Assembly (NCBI RefSeq): GCF_026626305.1
Contig: NZ_JAPNUE010000002.1
Coordinates: 415,964 to 479,963, forward strand
Direction: 5' to 3'
Origin: Frigidibacter sp. RF13
Lineage (GTDB): Bacteria; Pseudomonadota; Alphaproteobacteria; Rhodobacterales; Rhodobacteraceae
DNA: 64,000 nucleotides
Position numbers and translations under genes: made by a program. Below, piece after piece: positions 25,912-34,086 of the stretch. Numbering within the stretch: position 1 is the stretch's first letter; every line of letters starts with the position of its first letter. The notes below the pieces were generated by a model. That model was not told the origin of the DNA, searched no databases, and saw nothing but the letters and a program-made list of their open reading frames with translations.

Positions 25912-27342
25912 ATGAACCACGCAAACAGCCTGAAATTCTACGTGGGGGGCCAATGGGTCGATCCCTTGTCGTCCGACCGCATGGGGGTCGAGAACCCGGC
26001 GACCGAGGAGATCGTCTGCGAGGTGGCGCTGGGGGGCGAAGCCGATGCGGACCGGGCGGTGATGGCGGCGCGGGCAGCTTTCGCGGGCTGGACCGTCCGG
26101 CCGGTGGCAGAGCGGATCGCGGTCCTGAAGCGGGTGCTTGAGGTCTATAACGACCGCTATGAGGATTTCGCGCAGGCCATGGCGGTCGAGATGGGCGCAC
26201 CGATCGAATGGGCGCGCGGCGCGCAGGCCTGGGCAGGGCAGGTGCATATCGAGGCGACGATCAAGGCTGCCGAAAGCTTCCATTGGGAAGAGATGCGCGG
26301 CACGACAAAGATCATCCGCGAGGGGATCGGCGTCTGCACGCTGATCACGCCTTGGAACTGGCCGATGAACCAGATCGCCTGCAAGGTGGCGCCCGCACTG
26401 GTCGCTGGATGCACGATGGTGCTGAAACCTTCGGAAATCGCACCACTGTCGGGCGTGCTTTTCGCCGAGGTCTGCGATGCGGCGGGTGTGCCGCCAGGGG
26501 TCTTCAACCTGATAAACGGTACGGGGCCGGGGGTGGGCGCGCGGCTCACCTCTCACCCAGAGGTCGATATGGTGTCCTTCACCGGCTCGACGCGGGCGGG
26601 CACGGCGGTGGCGGCGGCGGCCGCCCCCACGGTGAAGCGCGTGGCGCAGGAACTGGGGGGCAAGTCGCCCAACATCATCCTGCCGACGGCCGATCTCGCG
26701 GCGGCGGTGAAGGCGGGCGTCGAGGGTTGCTTTGGCAACACCGGGCAAAGCTGCGACGCCCCCACGCGCATGTTCGTTCATCGCGATCAGCATGATCGGG
26801 CGCTGGTTCATGCGAAGGAGGCGGCAGACGCCGTCGTGATCGGCGACACGCAGGACGTGGCGACAACGATGGGGCCGCTTGTCTCGAAAATGCAGTTCGA
26901 CAAGGTGCAGGCGATGATCCAGGCGGGCATCGACGAGGGCGCGACGCTGGTCGCGGGCGGTATCGGCCGTCCGGCGGGGGTTAACCGGGGCTGGTATGTG
27001 CGCCCGACGGTCTTCGGCAATGTGACGAACGACATGGTGATCGCCCGCGAGGAGATCTTCGGGCCGGTCCTGTCGATCATTCCCTATGACACGGTGGACG
27101 AGGCGGTGGCGGCCGCGAACGACACGCCTTACGGGCTGGCGGCCTATGTCGCGGGTCCCATTGCAGAGGCCCGCGCCGTCGCCCGGCGCCTGCGCGCGGG
27201 CATGGTGAACCTGAACTATCCCGCCTGGGATACGTTCGCGCCCTTCGGCGGCTACAAGCAATCGGGCAACGGCCGCGAATATGCCGACTGGGGCATCCAT
27301 GACTTCTGCGAGGTCAAGGGCGTCGTCGGCTGGGGCGAATAA
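25912..27342 (+). CDS. NAD(P)-dependent aldehyde dehydrogenase
   Basis: A 476-aa aldehyde dehydrogenase superfamily enzyme. Catalytic Cys281 is in NTGQSCDAP and general base Glu247 is in QELGGKSPN. LITPWNWPMN and TGSTRAGT are cofactor-binding segments. The start is the ATG at 25912, seven bases after the MttB stop, with GAGCGGCGG as Shine-Dalgarno. In this operon it would oxidise an aldehyde released from an N-methylated compound, for example a betaine aldehyde or trimethylaminobutyraldehyde. The substrate is inferred, not shown. Confidence 0.92.
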   Translation: MNHANSLKFYVGGQWVDPLSSDRMGVENPATEEIVCEVALGGEADADRAVMAARAAFAGWTVRPVAERIAVLKRVLEVYNDRYEDFAQAMAVEMGAPIEWARGAQAWAGQVHIEATIKAAESFHWEEMRGTTKIIREGIGVCTLITPWNWPMNQIACKVAPALVAGCTMVLKPSEIAPLSGVLFAEVCDAAGVPPGVFNLINGTGPGVGARLTSHPEVDMVSFTGSTRAGTAVAAAAAPTVKRVAQELGGKSPNIILPTADLAAAVKAGVEGCFGNTGQSCDAPTRMFVHRDQHDRALVHAKEAADAVVIGDTQDVATTMGPLVSKMQFDKVQAMIQAGIDEGATLVAGGIGRPAGVNRGWYVRPTVFGNVTNDMVIAREEIFGPVLSIIPYDTVDEAVAAANDTPYGLAAYVAGPIAEARAVARRLRAGMVNLNYPAWDTFAPFGGYKQSGNGREYADWGIHDFCEVKGVVGWGE

Positions 27343-27352
27343 ACAACCTTTC

Positions 27353-27371
27353 GGGCGGCGGGGAGCCGCCC
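27353..27371 (+). terminator. short hairpin between aldehyde dehydrogenase and the next gene
   Basis: A 7-bp stem (GGGCGGC / GCCGCCC) with a 5-base loop is followed by TTCCAATCT. It is weak and lies only 22 bp before the next start, so it is more likely an attenuator or mRNA-stability element than a full terminator. Confidence 0.4.
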
Positions 27372-27393
27372 TTCCAATCTCTCGGGGAGTGAC

Positions 27394-28293
27394 ATGCACT
27401 ACGGCTATATCGGACTTGGCAACCTGGGTGCTGCCTGCGCGGGATGTCTTCTCAAGGCGGGCTTCAAGGTCACGGTCTTTGACCTGAACAAGGCGCTTGC
27501 CGAACCGCTGATCAAGGCGGGCGCGACCTGGGCCGACAGCGCCGAGGCGGTGGCGGGATCGGTCGATCATGTGATCACCTGCCTGCCGTCACCGGCGGTT
27601 TCGGAAAAGGTCCTGCGGTCGATCCTGCCGCATATGAGGAAGGGCGCGAGCTGGATCGAGATGTCGACCCTTGGCCGCGATGATGTATTGGCAATGTCGA
27701 AGGTCGCGGGCGAGGCGGGCGTGCGCATGTTGGAACTGCCGGTCACCGGCGGCGTCCACCTTGCCTACCGGGGCGAAATCACCATGCTGCCGGGCGGCGA
27801 CAAGGACCTTGTCGACCTGCACTGGAAAGCCTTCGAGGCGATGGGCAACCGCATCTTTCACATGGGGCCGCTCGGGTCATCCTCGATTATCAAGGTCATC
27901 ACCAATATGCTGGCCTTCATCCATCTGAAAGCCTGCGGCGAGGCCTTGATGCTGGCCAAGCGCGGCGGGCTCGATCTGGCGCAGTCATGGCATGCGATCC
28001 AGGCTTCGTCGGGCAATTCCTTCGTGCATGAGACTGAAGGCGCGCTGATCCTCAACGGTTCCTACGACATCGCCTTCAACATTGATCTGGCGCTCAAGGA
28101 CTTGGGCTTCGCGCTGGGCTTCGGCAAGGAATTCGGCGTGCCGCTCGACCTCGCGTCGGCCACCAACCAGACCTATATCGCCGCCAAGGCCGCTTACGGC
28201 GGCGAGGCGCAATCGCCGATGATCGCGAAGTTGCTTGAGGACCTATTGCACACCGATCTGCGCGCACCGGGCTTCCCCGCACGGCTGGAGTAA
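27394..28293 (+). CDS. NAD(P)-dependent beta-hydroxyacid dehydrogenase
   Basis: A 299-aa enzyme of the 3-hydroxyisobutyrate/6-phosphogluconate dehydrogenase superfamily. The N-terminal Rossmann motif is YIGLGNLGAACA, the substrate-binding segment is LPVTGGVHLA, and catalytic Lys167 lies in IIKVITNML. The ATG at 27394 follows GGGGAGTGAC. As the last gene of the operon it would oxidise a hydroxy acid intermediate left after removal or oxidation of the amine. The substrate is unknown. Confidence 0.88.
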   Translation: MHYGYIGLGNLGAACAGCLLKAGFKVTVFDLNKALAEPLIKAGATWADSAEAVAGSVDHVITCLPSPAVSEKVLRSILPHMRKGASWIEMSTLGRDDVLAMSKVAGEAGVRMLELPVTGGVHLAYRGEITMLPGGDKDLVDLHWKAFEAMGNRIFHMGPLGSSSIIKVITNMLAFIHLKACGEALMLAKRGGLDLAQSWHAIQASSGNSFVHETEGALILNGSYDIAFNIDLALKDLGFALGFGKEFGVPLDLASATNQTYIAAKAAYGGEAQSPMIAKLLEDLLHTDLRAPGFPARLE

Positions 28294-28370
28294 CCGGCGC
28301 AACAATCGTCGCTTTAGCGGCTTTTGATCATACCCGACATCATGCGTCAGGGTTGTGGCTTATACCCGGA

Positions 28371-28404
28371 CCATCTACCTGCTATGTAGGGCAGGTAAGC
28401 ATGG
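28371..28404. promoter_or_regulatory. long imperfect palindrome before the ECF operon
   Basis: CCAT-n-TACCTGC-8 bases-GCAGGTA-3 bases-ATGG forms a two-part dyad of about 34 bp ending 6 bp before the ECF start codon. It could be an operator or an RNA hairpin that masks the ribosome-binding site. Confidence 0.45.
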
Positions 28405-28410
28405 TTCGGG

Positions 28411-28980
28411 ATGTTGCCCCAGATGAAGGATGATGCGCTCGTCGCTGTCGTAAGACGCATGGCCGCAGGCGATGTCTCGGCTCTCGACACGCTCTATCGC
28501 CAGCTTGAGCGACCTCTTTTCGGATTCATCCACTCAAAATTGAACGATCCGTTCGCCGCAGCCGACATACTGCACGAGGTCTTTCTGGAAGTCTGGCGCG
28601 GTGCCGCCGGGTTTCAGGACCGGTCGCGGGTCAGGACTTGGGTCTACGCGATCGCATGGCGCAAGGTGGTTGACGAGTTCAGGGCACGTGGACGAGTGAC
28701 GATACAGGATGAAATGCCGGATCGGCCCGACGAGGGGCCAAGCGCCTTCGAGCTTCTGCAGACGGCGGAAGAGCGGGACATGCTGCGCGATTGCCTTGGA
28801 GGCCTGAAGGCCGACCATAGGGCGGCAATCGAGCTGACATTTCTGGAAGACATGAGCTACCGCGAGGTCGCCGAGGTGATCGGTGTCCCCGAGGGCACGG
28901 TGAAGACACGGGTGTTTCACGCCAAGGCGCTGCTTCTGCGCTGCCTTGAGGCAAAGATGAACAGGAGGGTGCGCGCATGA
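28411..28980 (+). CDS. ECF sigma factor
   Basis: A 189-aa ECF sigma-70 factor. Region 2 includes DILHEVFLEVW and the FQDRSRVRTWVYAIAW segment, and region 4 includes FLEDMSYREVAEVIGVPEGT and VKTRVFHAKALLLRCL. It starts at ATG 28411; ATG 28423 is possible. It overlaps the following anti-sigma gene by 4 bp and is in one operon with an S8 peptidase. This sigma, anti-sigma, peptidase order suggests that the peptidase is the main target or a sensor component. Confidence 0.92.
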   Translation: MLPQMKDDALVAVVRRMAAGDVSALDTLYRQLERPLFGFIHSKLNDPFAAADILHEVFLEVWRGAAGFQDRSRVRTWVYAIAWRKVVDEFRARGRVTIQDEMPDRPDEGPSAFELLQTAEERDMLRDCLGGLKADHRAAIELTFLEDMSYREVAEVIGVPEGTVKTRVFHAKALLLRCLEAKMNRRVRA

Positions 28981-29570
28981 CTTCGACCCCATTCGACAAG
29001 GCGAAGATCGCGGAGCTGGTTCCCTTCTGGGTCAACGGCTCGCTGACCGACGCGGAGGCCGAGGCACTCGCCCGCGAGTTCGAGCGCGATCCGGCCCTTC
29101 ATGCCCAGGTTCAGGCCGCGCGGCAGTTGCGCGAACTGATGCGGGCCTCGGCCCTGCCCGAACGGTCGCCCGGCGATTTCGGCCTTGCCCGCCTGCGCCG
29201 TTCGGTCGCCGAAAAAGCGCGCGCGCCCGCTGCGCTCCGTCAGTCGGCCGCGGCTGCGGCAATTGCAGCGGCGGTCACGGCGGGCGGCTTCACCCTGGTC
29301 GGCTGGGGCAGTTCGGATGAAGGCTACAGACAGGCGGCCGGTCCGCAGCCCGCGGCGATCTTCACCGTATCCGTACGCGATGCGGCGCCTCACGCGGCCT
29401 TCGCCGACCTGTTGCTTGCGAACGGGCTCACGATCATCGACGGTCCGTCGGCCCTGGGTTTTTACCGCCTCGCCCTCGTCGGTGCCGCAGCGGACAGCGA
29501 CATCGATGCCGCACGATCCGCACTTGAACACGCAAGCGAGCTCCTGGAGCTGGTGGAAACCGCCGAATGA
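28977..29570 (+). CDS. membrane anti-sigma factor
   Basis: A 197-aa protein. The N-terminal 90 residues are helical and charged (VPFWVNGSLTDAEAEALARE), resembling zinc-finger-less anti-sigma domains that bind ECF factors. One membrane helix at about residues 87-110 (AAAAAIAAAVTAGGFTLVGW) is followed by a periplasmic domain of about 85 residues. It overlaps both neighbours by 4 bp. No HxxxCxxC zinc motif is seen. Assignment rests on topology and operon position; the periplasmic domain is unfamiliar. Confidence 0.8.
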   Translation: MTSTPFDKAKIAELVPFWVNGSLTDAEAEALAREFERDPALHAQVQAARQLRELMRASALPERSPGDFGLARLRRSVAEKARAPAALRQSAAAAAIAAAVTAGGFTLVGWGSSDEGYRQAAGPQPAAIFTVSVRDAAPHAAFADLLLANGLTIIDGPSALGFYRLALVGAAADSDIDAARSALEHASELLELVETAE

Positions 29571-30862
29571 TCATTTCGGTCGCACGAATAGTGGCGCTGA
29601 CCTTTGGTCTGGCCGCCTTCGGCCTTGCAGGGTCGGGGTGGGCAGACGAATGTACCTCGGAGTGCGGTGAGCCCCCGCCGCCGCCCGAGCCCCCGCCGCC
29701 ACCTGAGCCGCCTCCCCCGCTCCCGCCCGAGCCGCCCGTCAGAGCGGCAGGCGACAGGGATCGCGACCCGGTAGGAATCCCTGCGGTCGCGGCTGCGGTG
29801 GCCCCGAGCGGGCGGCCCGAATATTTGCTCACCGGCACGCCTGACGCAGTCGCGGCAGCTACGGCACTTTTGGAGGAGATGGGCGGCAGCGTGATCGGGC
29901 AGCGCACGTTGAAAAGCCTCGGCCTCGGCATGGTTACCGCCGATCTCGGCACGATCGGATCGGCCGACGACCTGCGACGGCGGATCGCGCGCCAAGGTTT
30001 GGCCGTCGGGGTCGAGCGCAACATGGTCTATGAACAGTCGGCAGGCCCGGTGACCTATGCGCCAGCGCTTGCAGGCGCCCCCGATGGCGACCCCTGTCCG
30101 CTTGGGAGGGCCCTGTCGATCGGTGTCATCGACGGGCCGGTGGATGCCGACACGACGGCACTCGCGGGCGCGCGGATCGCCAGCCGTTCCTTCCTGCGCG
30201 AGGGTGATGCGCCCGGTGCCCCGGATCATGCGACCGCGCTCGCCGCGCTCATCGCGGCGCCGGGAAACGGGCAGTGGCCTGCGGGCTTCGCCCGGAAGGC
30301 GCGTGTCCTGTCGGCGGTTGCATTCGCAAAGGGTGCAGCCGGCGATGTCGCGCGCACCGATGCGATTGCCGAGGCGCTCGACTGGTTGGTGACGGAACGG
30401 GTGCGGCTTGTTAACCTCTCGCTCGCCGGACCAGAGAATGCGACGTTGGCCATGGTGCTGCACGGGCTTGCCAGGCGCGGGACGATCTTCGTCGCTGCAA
30501 CCGGCAATGACGGCGCGGACGCCGTATCCTTTCCCGCCTCTCATCCCGATGTCTTCGCGATATCGGCGGTCGATGCGCGCAGGCGGCTTTACTACAAGGC
30601 CAACCGCGGCGAGGAAGTCGCTTTCGTCGCGCCGGGTGTCGAGCTTTTCGTCCCGACCGCCGAGGGTGGTCGCTACCGCTCTGGCACATCCTATGCGGCG
30701 GCCATCGCGACGGCGATCTTTGCGCATGCGATTGACGGCGGCGCCACGGGTCGCAGCGCCCTTGAACGCGCGCTCCGCGCGGCGGCGGAAGACCTTGGAC
30801 CGGCGGGCCGTGACAGTTCCTTCGGCTGGGGACTTCTGAAGATTGTGGGCTGTTCAAAATAA
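29567..30862 (+). CDS. secreted S8 (subtilisin-like) serine peptidase
   Basis: A 431-aa exported peptidase. The signal peptide ends near GSGWADE. A Cys pair (CTSEC) and a Pro/Glu repeat (PPPPPEPPPPPEPPPP, residues about 36-58) follow. A domain of about 110 residues that could be a propeptide precedes the catalytic domain. Catalytic residues fit Asp189 (VIDGP), His221 (DHATALAA, a variant of HGTxVA), Asn314 (ATGNDG) and Ser375 (SGTSYAAA). It is co-transcribed with an ECF sigma and anti-sigma pair. The target is unknown: it may act on the anti-sigma factor or be a stress protease made on demand. Confidence 0.88.
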   Translation: MIISVARIVALTFGLAAFGLAGSGWADECTSECGEPPPPPEPPPPPEPPPPLPPEPPVRAAGDRDRDPVGIPAVAAAVAPSGRPEYLLTGTPDAVAAATALLEEMGGSVIGQRTLKSLGLGMVTADLGTIGSADDLRRRIARQGLAVGVERNMVYEQSAGPVTYAPALAGAPDGDPCPLGRALSIGVIDGPVDADTTALAGARIASRSFLREGDAPGAPDHATALAALIAAPGNGQWPAGFARKARVLSAVAFAKGAAGDVARTDAIAEALDWLVTERVRLVNLSLAGPENATLAMVLHGLARRGTIFVAATGNDGADAVSFPASHPDVFAISAVDARRRLYYKANRGEEVAFVAPGVELFVPTAEGGRYRSGTSYAAAIATAIFAHAIDGGATGRSALERALRAAAEDLGPAGRDSSFGWGLLKIVGCSK

Positions 30863-31186
30863 ATTTGAACTGTTCTGCCCGGAGAAACGACCAATGTTCG
30901 GAGGTGCCCTTAAGGCACGGCGCGAACCGGTCTGGTCGCGCTGCCGCGTAGCGAGTGGAGTGTTCTCCAGCGGGTGGGGAATCGGATTTTCGGGTGACCG
31001 GGGACGTTCGTGCCCTGACGGCGTGTTAGTGCCGTTTCGTGTGTGCGTCGGGGTGCGCAACAAGTGTGGCCGGTGCCGCTGCGCCGGCCACACCCCTTCT
31101 TCTCTGCACCAGTCCGGCGCCAGACGCTTGCGACGGCCTGCCGCGCCGTGCTTAGCTGCCGTCGGAACCCTGTTGGCGCTAACGAA
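30863..31186. other. 324-bp spacer between the S8 peptidase and the haloperoxidase gene
   Basis: I see no convincing gene: the short frames here are Arg/Cys-rich and lack ribosome-binding sites. The first 35 bases are AT-rich for this genome. A strong hairpin lies at 31064-31093. The promoter of the haloperoxidase/CRTAC1 operon should lie in the last 100 bases, but no clear motif is seen. Confidence 0.5.
31064..31093 (+). terminator. terminator-like hairpin
   Basis: A perfect 10-bp stem (GTGTGGCCGG / CCGGCCACAC) with a 10-base loop is followed by CCCTTCTTCTCTG. It is 200 bp after the S8 peptidase stop and 93 bp before the next start, and probably ends the ECF operon. Confidence 0.6.
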
Positions 31187-32506
31187 ATGCATTCATTTAC
31201 CCGCAGACAGGCCATCGGCGGCCTGTCGACAGCACTTCTCCTTTCCGCCGTGCCTGCACATGCGGCTCCGGCGCCCGTGCCGCAGAAGGTGATCTCGGTC
31301 TGGTACGGGCTCATCCTCGATCTCGTGCGGCACACGCCTACGTATACGCCGCCCGTGGTCAGCCGCACGCTCGGCTATGCTGGCGTTGCGGTCCATGAGG
31401 CGACCGCCTCGGGGCGCGACGATCTTCTGACGCTGGCGGGGCAGTTGAACGGGCTTGCGGCGGGCCCGGTACGCGAGGCGGGCGCTCATGACGAGGCGCT
31501 GGTCCTGCATGCCGCGCTGGGTGCCGTTGTGGCAAAGCTCTTCTTCAACACCGGGCCGACCGGGCAGCGGGCGCTGAAGGCGGTGACGGACAAGCTTGGC
31601 GCCGCAATCGAGGCGCCGCTCGCCCCCGAGGTTGCGCGCCGCAGCCGCGCTTACGGCGAAGCGCTTGCCGCGCATGTGGTCAACTGGGCGGCGGGTGATG
31701 GCGGGGCTGAAATCGTCAATCTCGGTTTTCCCGAAGATCATGCGCTGACCCCGGGCCCCGCGCACTGGGTGCCGACGAACCGGATTGCATTGCAGCAGAA
31801 ACCGCTTTTGCCGCATTGGGGCGCGAACCGGACCTTCGCCATGCCGGAGGGTAAGAGCTGCCGTCTTCCGCCGCCGCCTGCCTACAGCGAGGATCCGGGC
31901 TCTGACTTCTATACCGAGGCGATGGAGGTCTATGAGGTCAGCAAGACCCTGACCGAGGACCAGCGCGCCATCGCCGCCTTCTGGTCAGACGATGCGATGC
32001 TGTCGCGCACGCCGCCCGGCCACTGGATGTCGATCGCGCTTGACGCGCTCGACGCCGAAGGCGCCGATCAGGCCCGCTATGCCGATGTCCTCGTCCGCCT
32101 CGGCATCGTGCTTGCGGATGCGTTCATCGGGTGCTGGCAGGGCAAGTACGAATATGACCTTTTGCGCCCCGTCACCTATATCAACCGGCTGATTGACCCG
32201 GGCTGGACGCCGATCCTCGCCACCCCGCCCTTCCCGGAATATCCTTCGGGCCATTCTACCCAGTCGGGCGCCGCGGCCGAGGTGCTGACCGCGCTTTTCG
32301 GCGCGGATCACGCCTTCACCGATGAAACGCCGACCATCGAGGGCATGGCGCCGCGCCGTTTCGCAAGCTTCTGGGCGGCCGCCGACGAGGCTGGGATCTC
32401 GCGCCTTTACGGCGGCATCCACTACCGCGCCGCGATCGAGCGCGGTCTTGATCAGGGCCGCTGCATCGCGGCCTATACAAACGCCCTGAAAACCGGGAGG
32501 ACATGA
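31187..32506 (+). CDS. vanadium haloperoxidase/PAP2-superfamily protein, Tat-type signal
   Basis: A 439-aa exported protein. The N-terminus has TRRQAIGGLSTALLLSA, a twin-arginine-like signal ending AHA. The three PAP2/vanadium-haloperoxidase blocks are present with correct spacing: Lys320 and Arg327-Pro (KYEYDLLRP), His356 (PSGHS), and Arg406 with His412 (SRLYGGIH). These match the vanadate/phosphate ligands of fungal chloroperoxidase. The Asp expected four residues after the last His is Ala416. It could be a haloperoxidase or an acid phosphatase; sequence alone cannot choose. The start has a weak Shine-Dalgarno. It overlaps the next gene by 4 bp. Confidence 0.85.
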   Translation: MHSFTRRQAIGGLSTALLLSAVPAHAAPAPVPQKVISVWYGLILDLVRHTPTYTPPVVSRTLGYAGVAVHEATASGRDDLLTLAGQLNGLAAGPVREAGAHDEALVLHAALGAVVAKLFFNTGPTGQRALKAVTDKLGAAIEAPLAPEVARRSRAYGEALAAHVVNWAAGDGGAEIVNLGFPEDHALTPGPAHWVPTNRIALQQKPLLPHWGANRTFAMPEGKSCRLPPPPAYSEDPGSDFYTEAMEVYEVSKTLTEDQRAIAAFWSDDAMLSRTPPGHWMSIALDALDAEGADQARYADVLVRLGIVLADAFIGCWQGKYEYDLLRPVTYINRLIDPGWTPILATPPFPEYPSGHSTQSGAAAEVLTALFGADHAFTDETPTIEGMAPRRFASFWAAADEAGISRLYGGIHYRAAIERGLDQGRCIAAYTNALKTGRT

Positions 32507-34086
32507 TGCGCGCAGCTTTGCTTCTTGTCCTTCTGGCCGCGCCCTGCTCGGTCCACGCCGATGATGCGCCGGTCGTTCCAACCTTTGCGGAAGAAACGGC
32601 GACCTCTGGCATTGACCATGAGTACACCGGCGAATGGCAATATATGGTGGGCGGCGGGGCGGCGGCCTTTGACTGTGACGGCGACGGGCGGCAAGACTTG
32701 TTTCTTGCGGGTGGCGAAAGCCCGGCGCGGCTTTATCACAATGACAGCGATCCCGGCGGCGCGCTTACCTTCAGCGAACGGCCAAGCGGGCTGGAGCTTG
32801 ATGCCGTGACCGGGGCCTATCCGCTGGACGTGGACAGCGACGGCATGATGGACCTCGTCCTTCTGCGTGTCGGCGCCAACAGTGTGATGCGCGGCTTGGG
32901 CGATTGCCGCTTCAGCGCCGCGAACGAAGACTGGCATTTCGACGGCGGCGACGGCTGGTCGACCGCACTTGCCGCGACATGGGAGAAAGGCGCAAGCTGG
33001 CCCACCATCGCCATCGGCAATTACATCGACCGGCACGAGGAATTTTCACCCTGGGGTTCGTGCACCGACAACTGGCTGCACCGCCCGGCTGAAGGCGGCG
33101 GCTTCGCCGCGCCGCTGGCGCTCACCCCGTCCTACTGCCCGCTTTCCATGCTTTTTACCGACTGGAACGGCTCGGGCACGCCCTCGCTGAGGGTCTCGAA
33201 CGACCGCGAATATTACGAGGGGGGCGAGGAGCAGCTCTGGCATGTCGAGCCTGGCCAGCCGCCCCGCCTTTACTCGGCGGCGGAGGGCTGGAAGGCGCTG
33301 AAGATCTGGGGGATGGGGATCGCAAGCTATGACTTGAAGGGTGACGGGACGCCCGACTATTTCCTGACCAGCATGGCCGATCACAAGCTGCAGGAACTGG
33401 CGCCCGGCGCGGATGGCGCGCCCGATTATCGCGATATGGCGCTGGCGGCGGGCGTCACCGTGCAGCGTCCGTTCACCGGCGGCGATATCCGTCCCTCTAC
33501 CGGTTGGCACGCCGAGTTCGAGGATGTGAATAACGACGGTTATGCCGACCTGTTCGTGGCCAAGGGCAATGTCTCTGAGATGCCGGACTTCGCGATGGAA
33601 GACCCCAACAACCTGCTGTTGCAGCGGCCCGACGGCACCTTCATGGAAACGGCCGACAAGGCGGGCGTGGCGAGCCTCTCGACCAGCCGGGGCGCGGTGC
33701 TTGCCGATCTCAACCTCGACGGCCTGCCCGATCTGGTGGTCGTGAACCGCAACGGTCCCGCGCAGGTCTGGCGCAATCGCGGGCCGGGTGGCCATTGGCT
33801 GAACCTCCGGCCGCATCGCGACGGGGCGAACCACGACGCGGTCGGTGGCTGGATCGAGGTCAGGACTGGCGAACGCATCCAGCGCCGCGAACTGACGGTG
33901 GGCGGCGGCCATGTGAGCGGCGAGGCTGGGTGGTGGCATTTCGGGCTGGGCTCGGCAGAGGCGGCCGATGTGCGCGTCCTCTGGCCAGACGGGACCGCGG
34001 GCGATTGGCAGACCGTGCCCTCCGACGGCTTCTACCGGCTGACCGAGGGCAAGCCGCCCGAGCGCTGGACCTACTCTGTGCCCTGA
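32503..34086 (+). CDS. exported CRTAC1-type FG-GAP/UnbV protein
   Basis: A 527-aa protein with a signal peptide (LLLVLLAAPCSVHA). Several FG-GAP/VCBS-like repeats with acidic calcium-loop motifs follow (DCDGDGRQDLF, DVDSDGMMDLV, DVNNDGYADLF, DLNLDGLPDLV). An ASPIC/UnbV domain at the C-terminus contains HFGLGSAEAADV and VLWPDGT. It is a predicted beta-propeller, secreted or periplasmic. It is translationally coupled to the haloperoxidase-like gene, so they probably work together; the joint role is unknown. The last 16 bp overlap the end of the convergent ABC ATPase gene. Confidence 0.85.
   Translation: MMRAALLLVLLAAPCSVHADDAPVVPTFAEETATSGIDHEYTGEWQYMVGGGAAAFDCDGDGRQDLFLAGGESPARLYHNDSDPGGALTFSERPSGLELDAVTGAYPLDVDSDGMMDLVLLRVGANSVMRGLGDCRFSAANEDWHFDGGDGWSTALAATWEKGASWPTIAIGNYIDRHEEFSPWGSCTDNWLHRPAEGGGFAAPLALTPSYCPLSMLFTDWNGSGTPSLRVSNDREYYEGGEEQLWHVEPGQPPRLYSAAEGWKALKIWGMGIASYDLKGDGTPDYFLTSMADHKLQELAPGADGAPDYRDMALAAGVTVQRPFTGGDIRPSTGWHAEFEDVNNDGYADLFVAKGNVSEMPDFAMEDPNNLLLQRPDGTFMETADKAGVASLSTSRGAVLADLNLDGLPDLVVVNRNGPAQVWRNRGPGGHWLNLRPHRDGANHDAVGGWIEVRTGERIQRRELTVGGGHVSGEAGWWHFGLGSAEAADVRVLWPDGTAGDWQTVPSDGFYRLTEGKPPERWTYSVP

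Noticed and set aside
30843..31292. 149-aa plus-strand frame between the S8 peptidase and haloperoxidase genes
   Set aside because: It is Arg/Cys-rich, has no ribosome-binding site and crosses a strong hairpin and the next gene's start.
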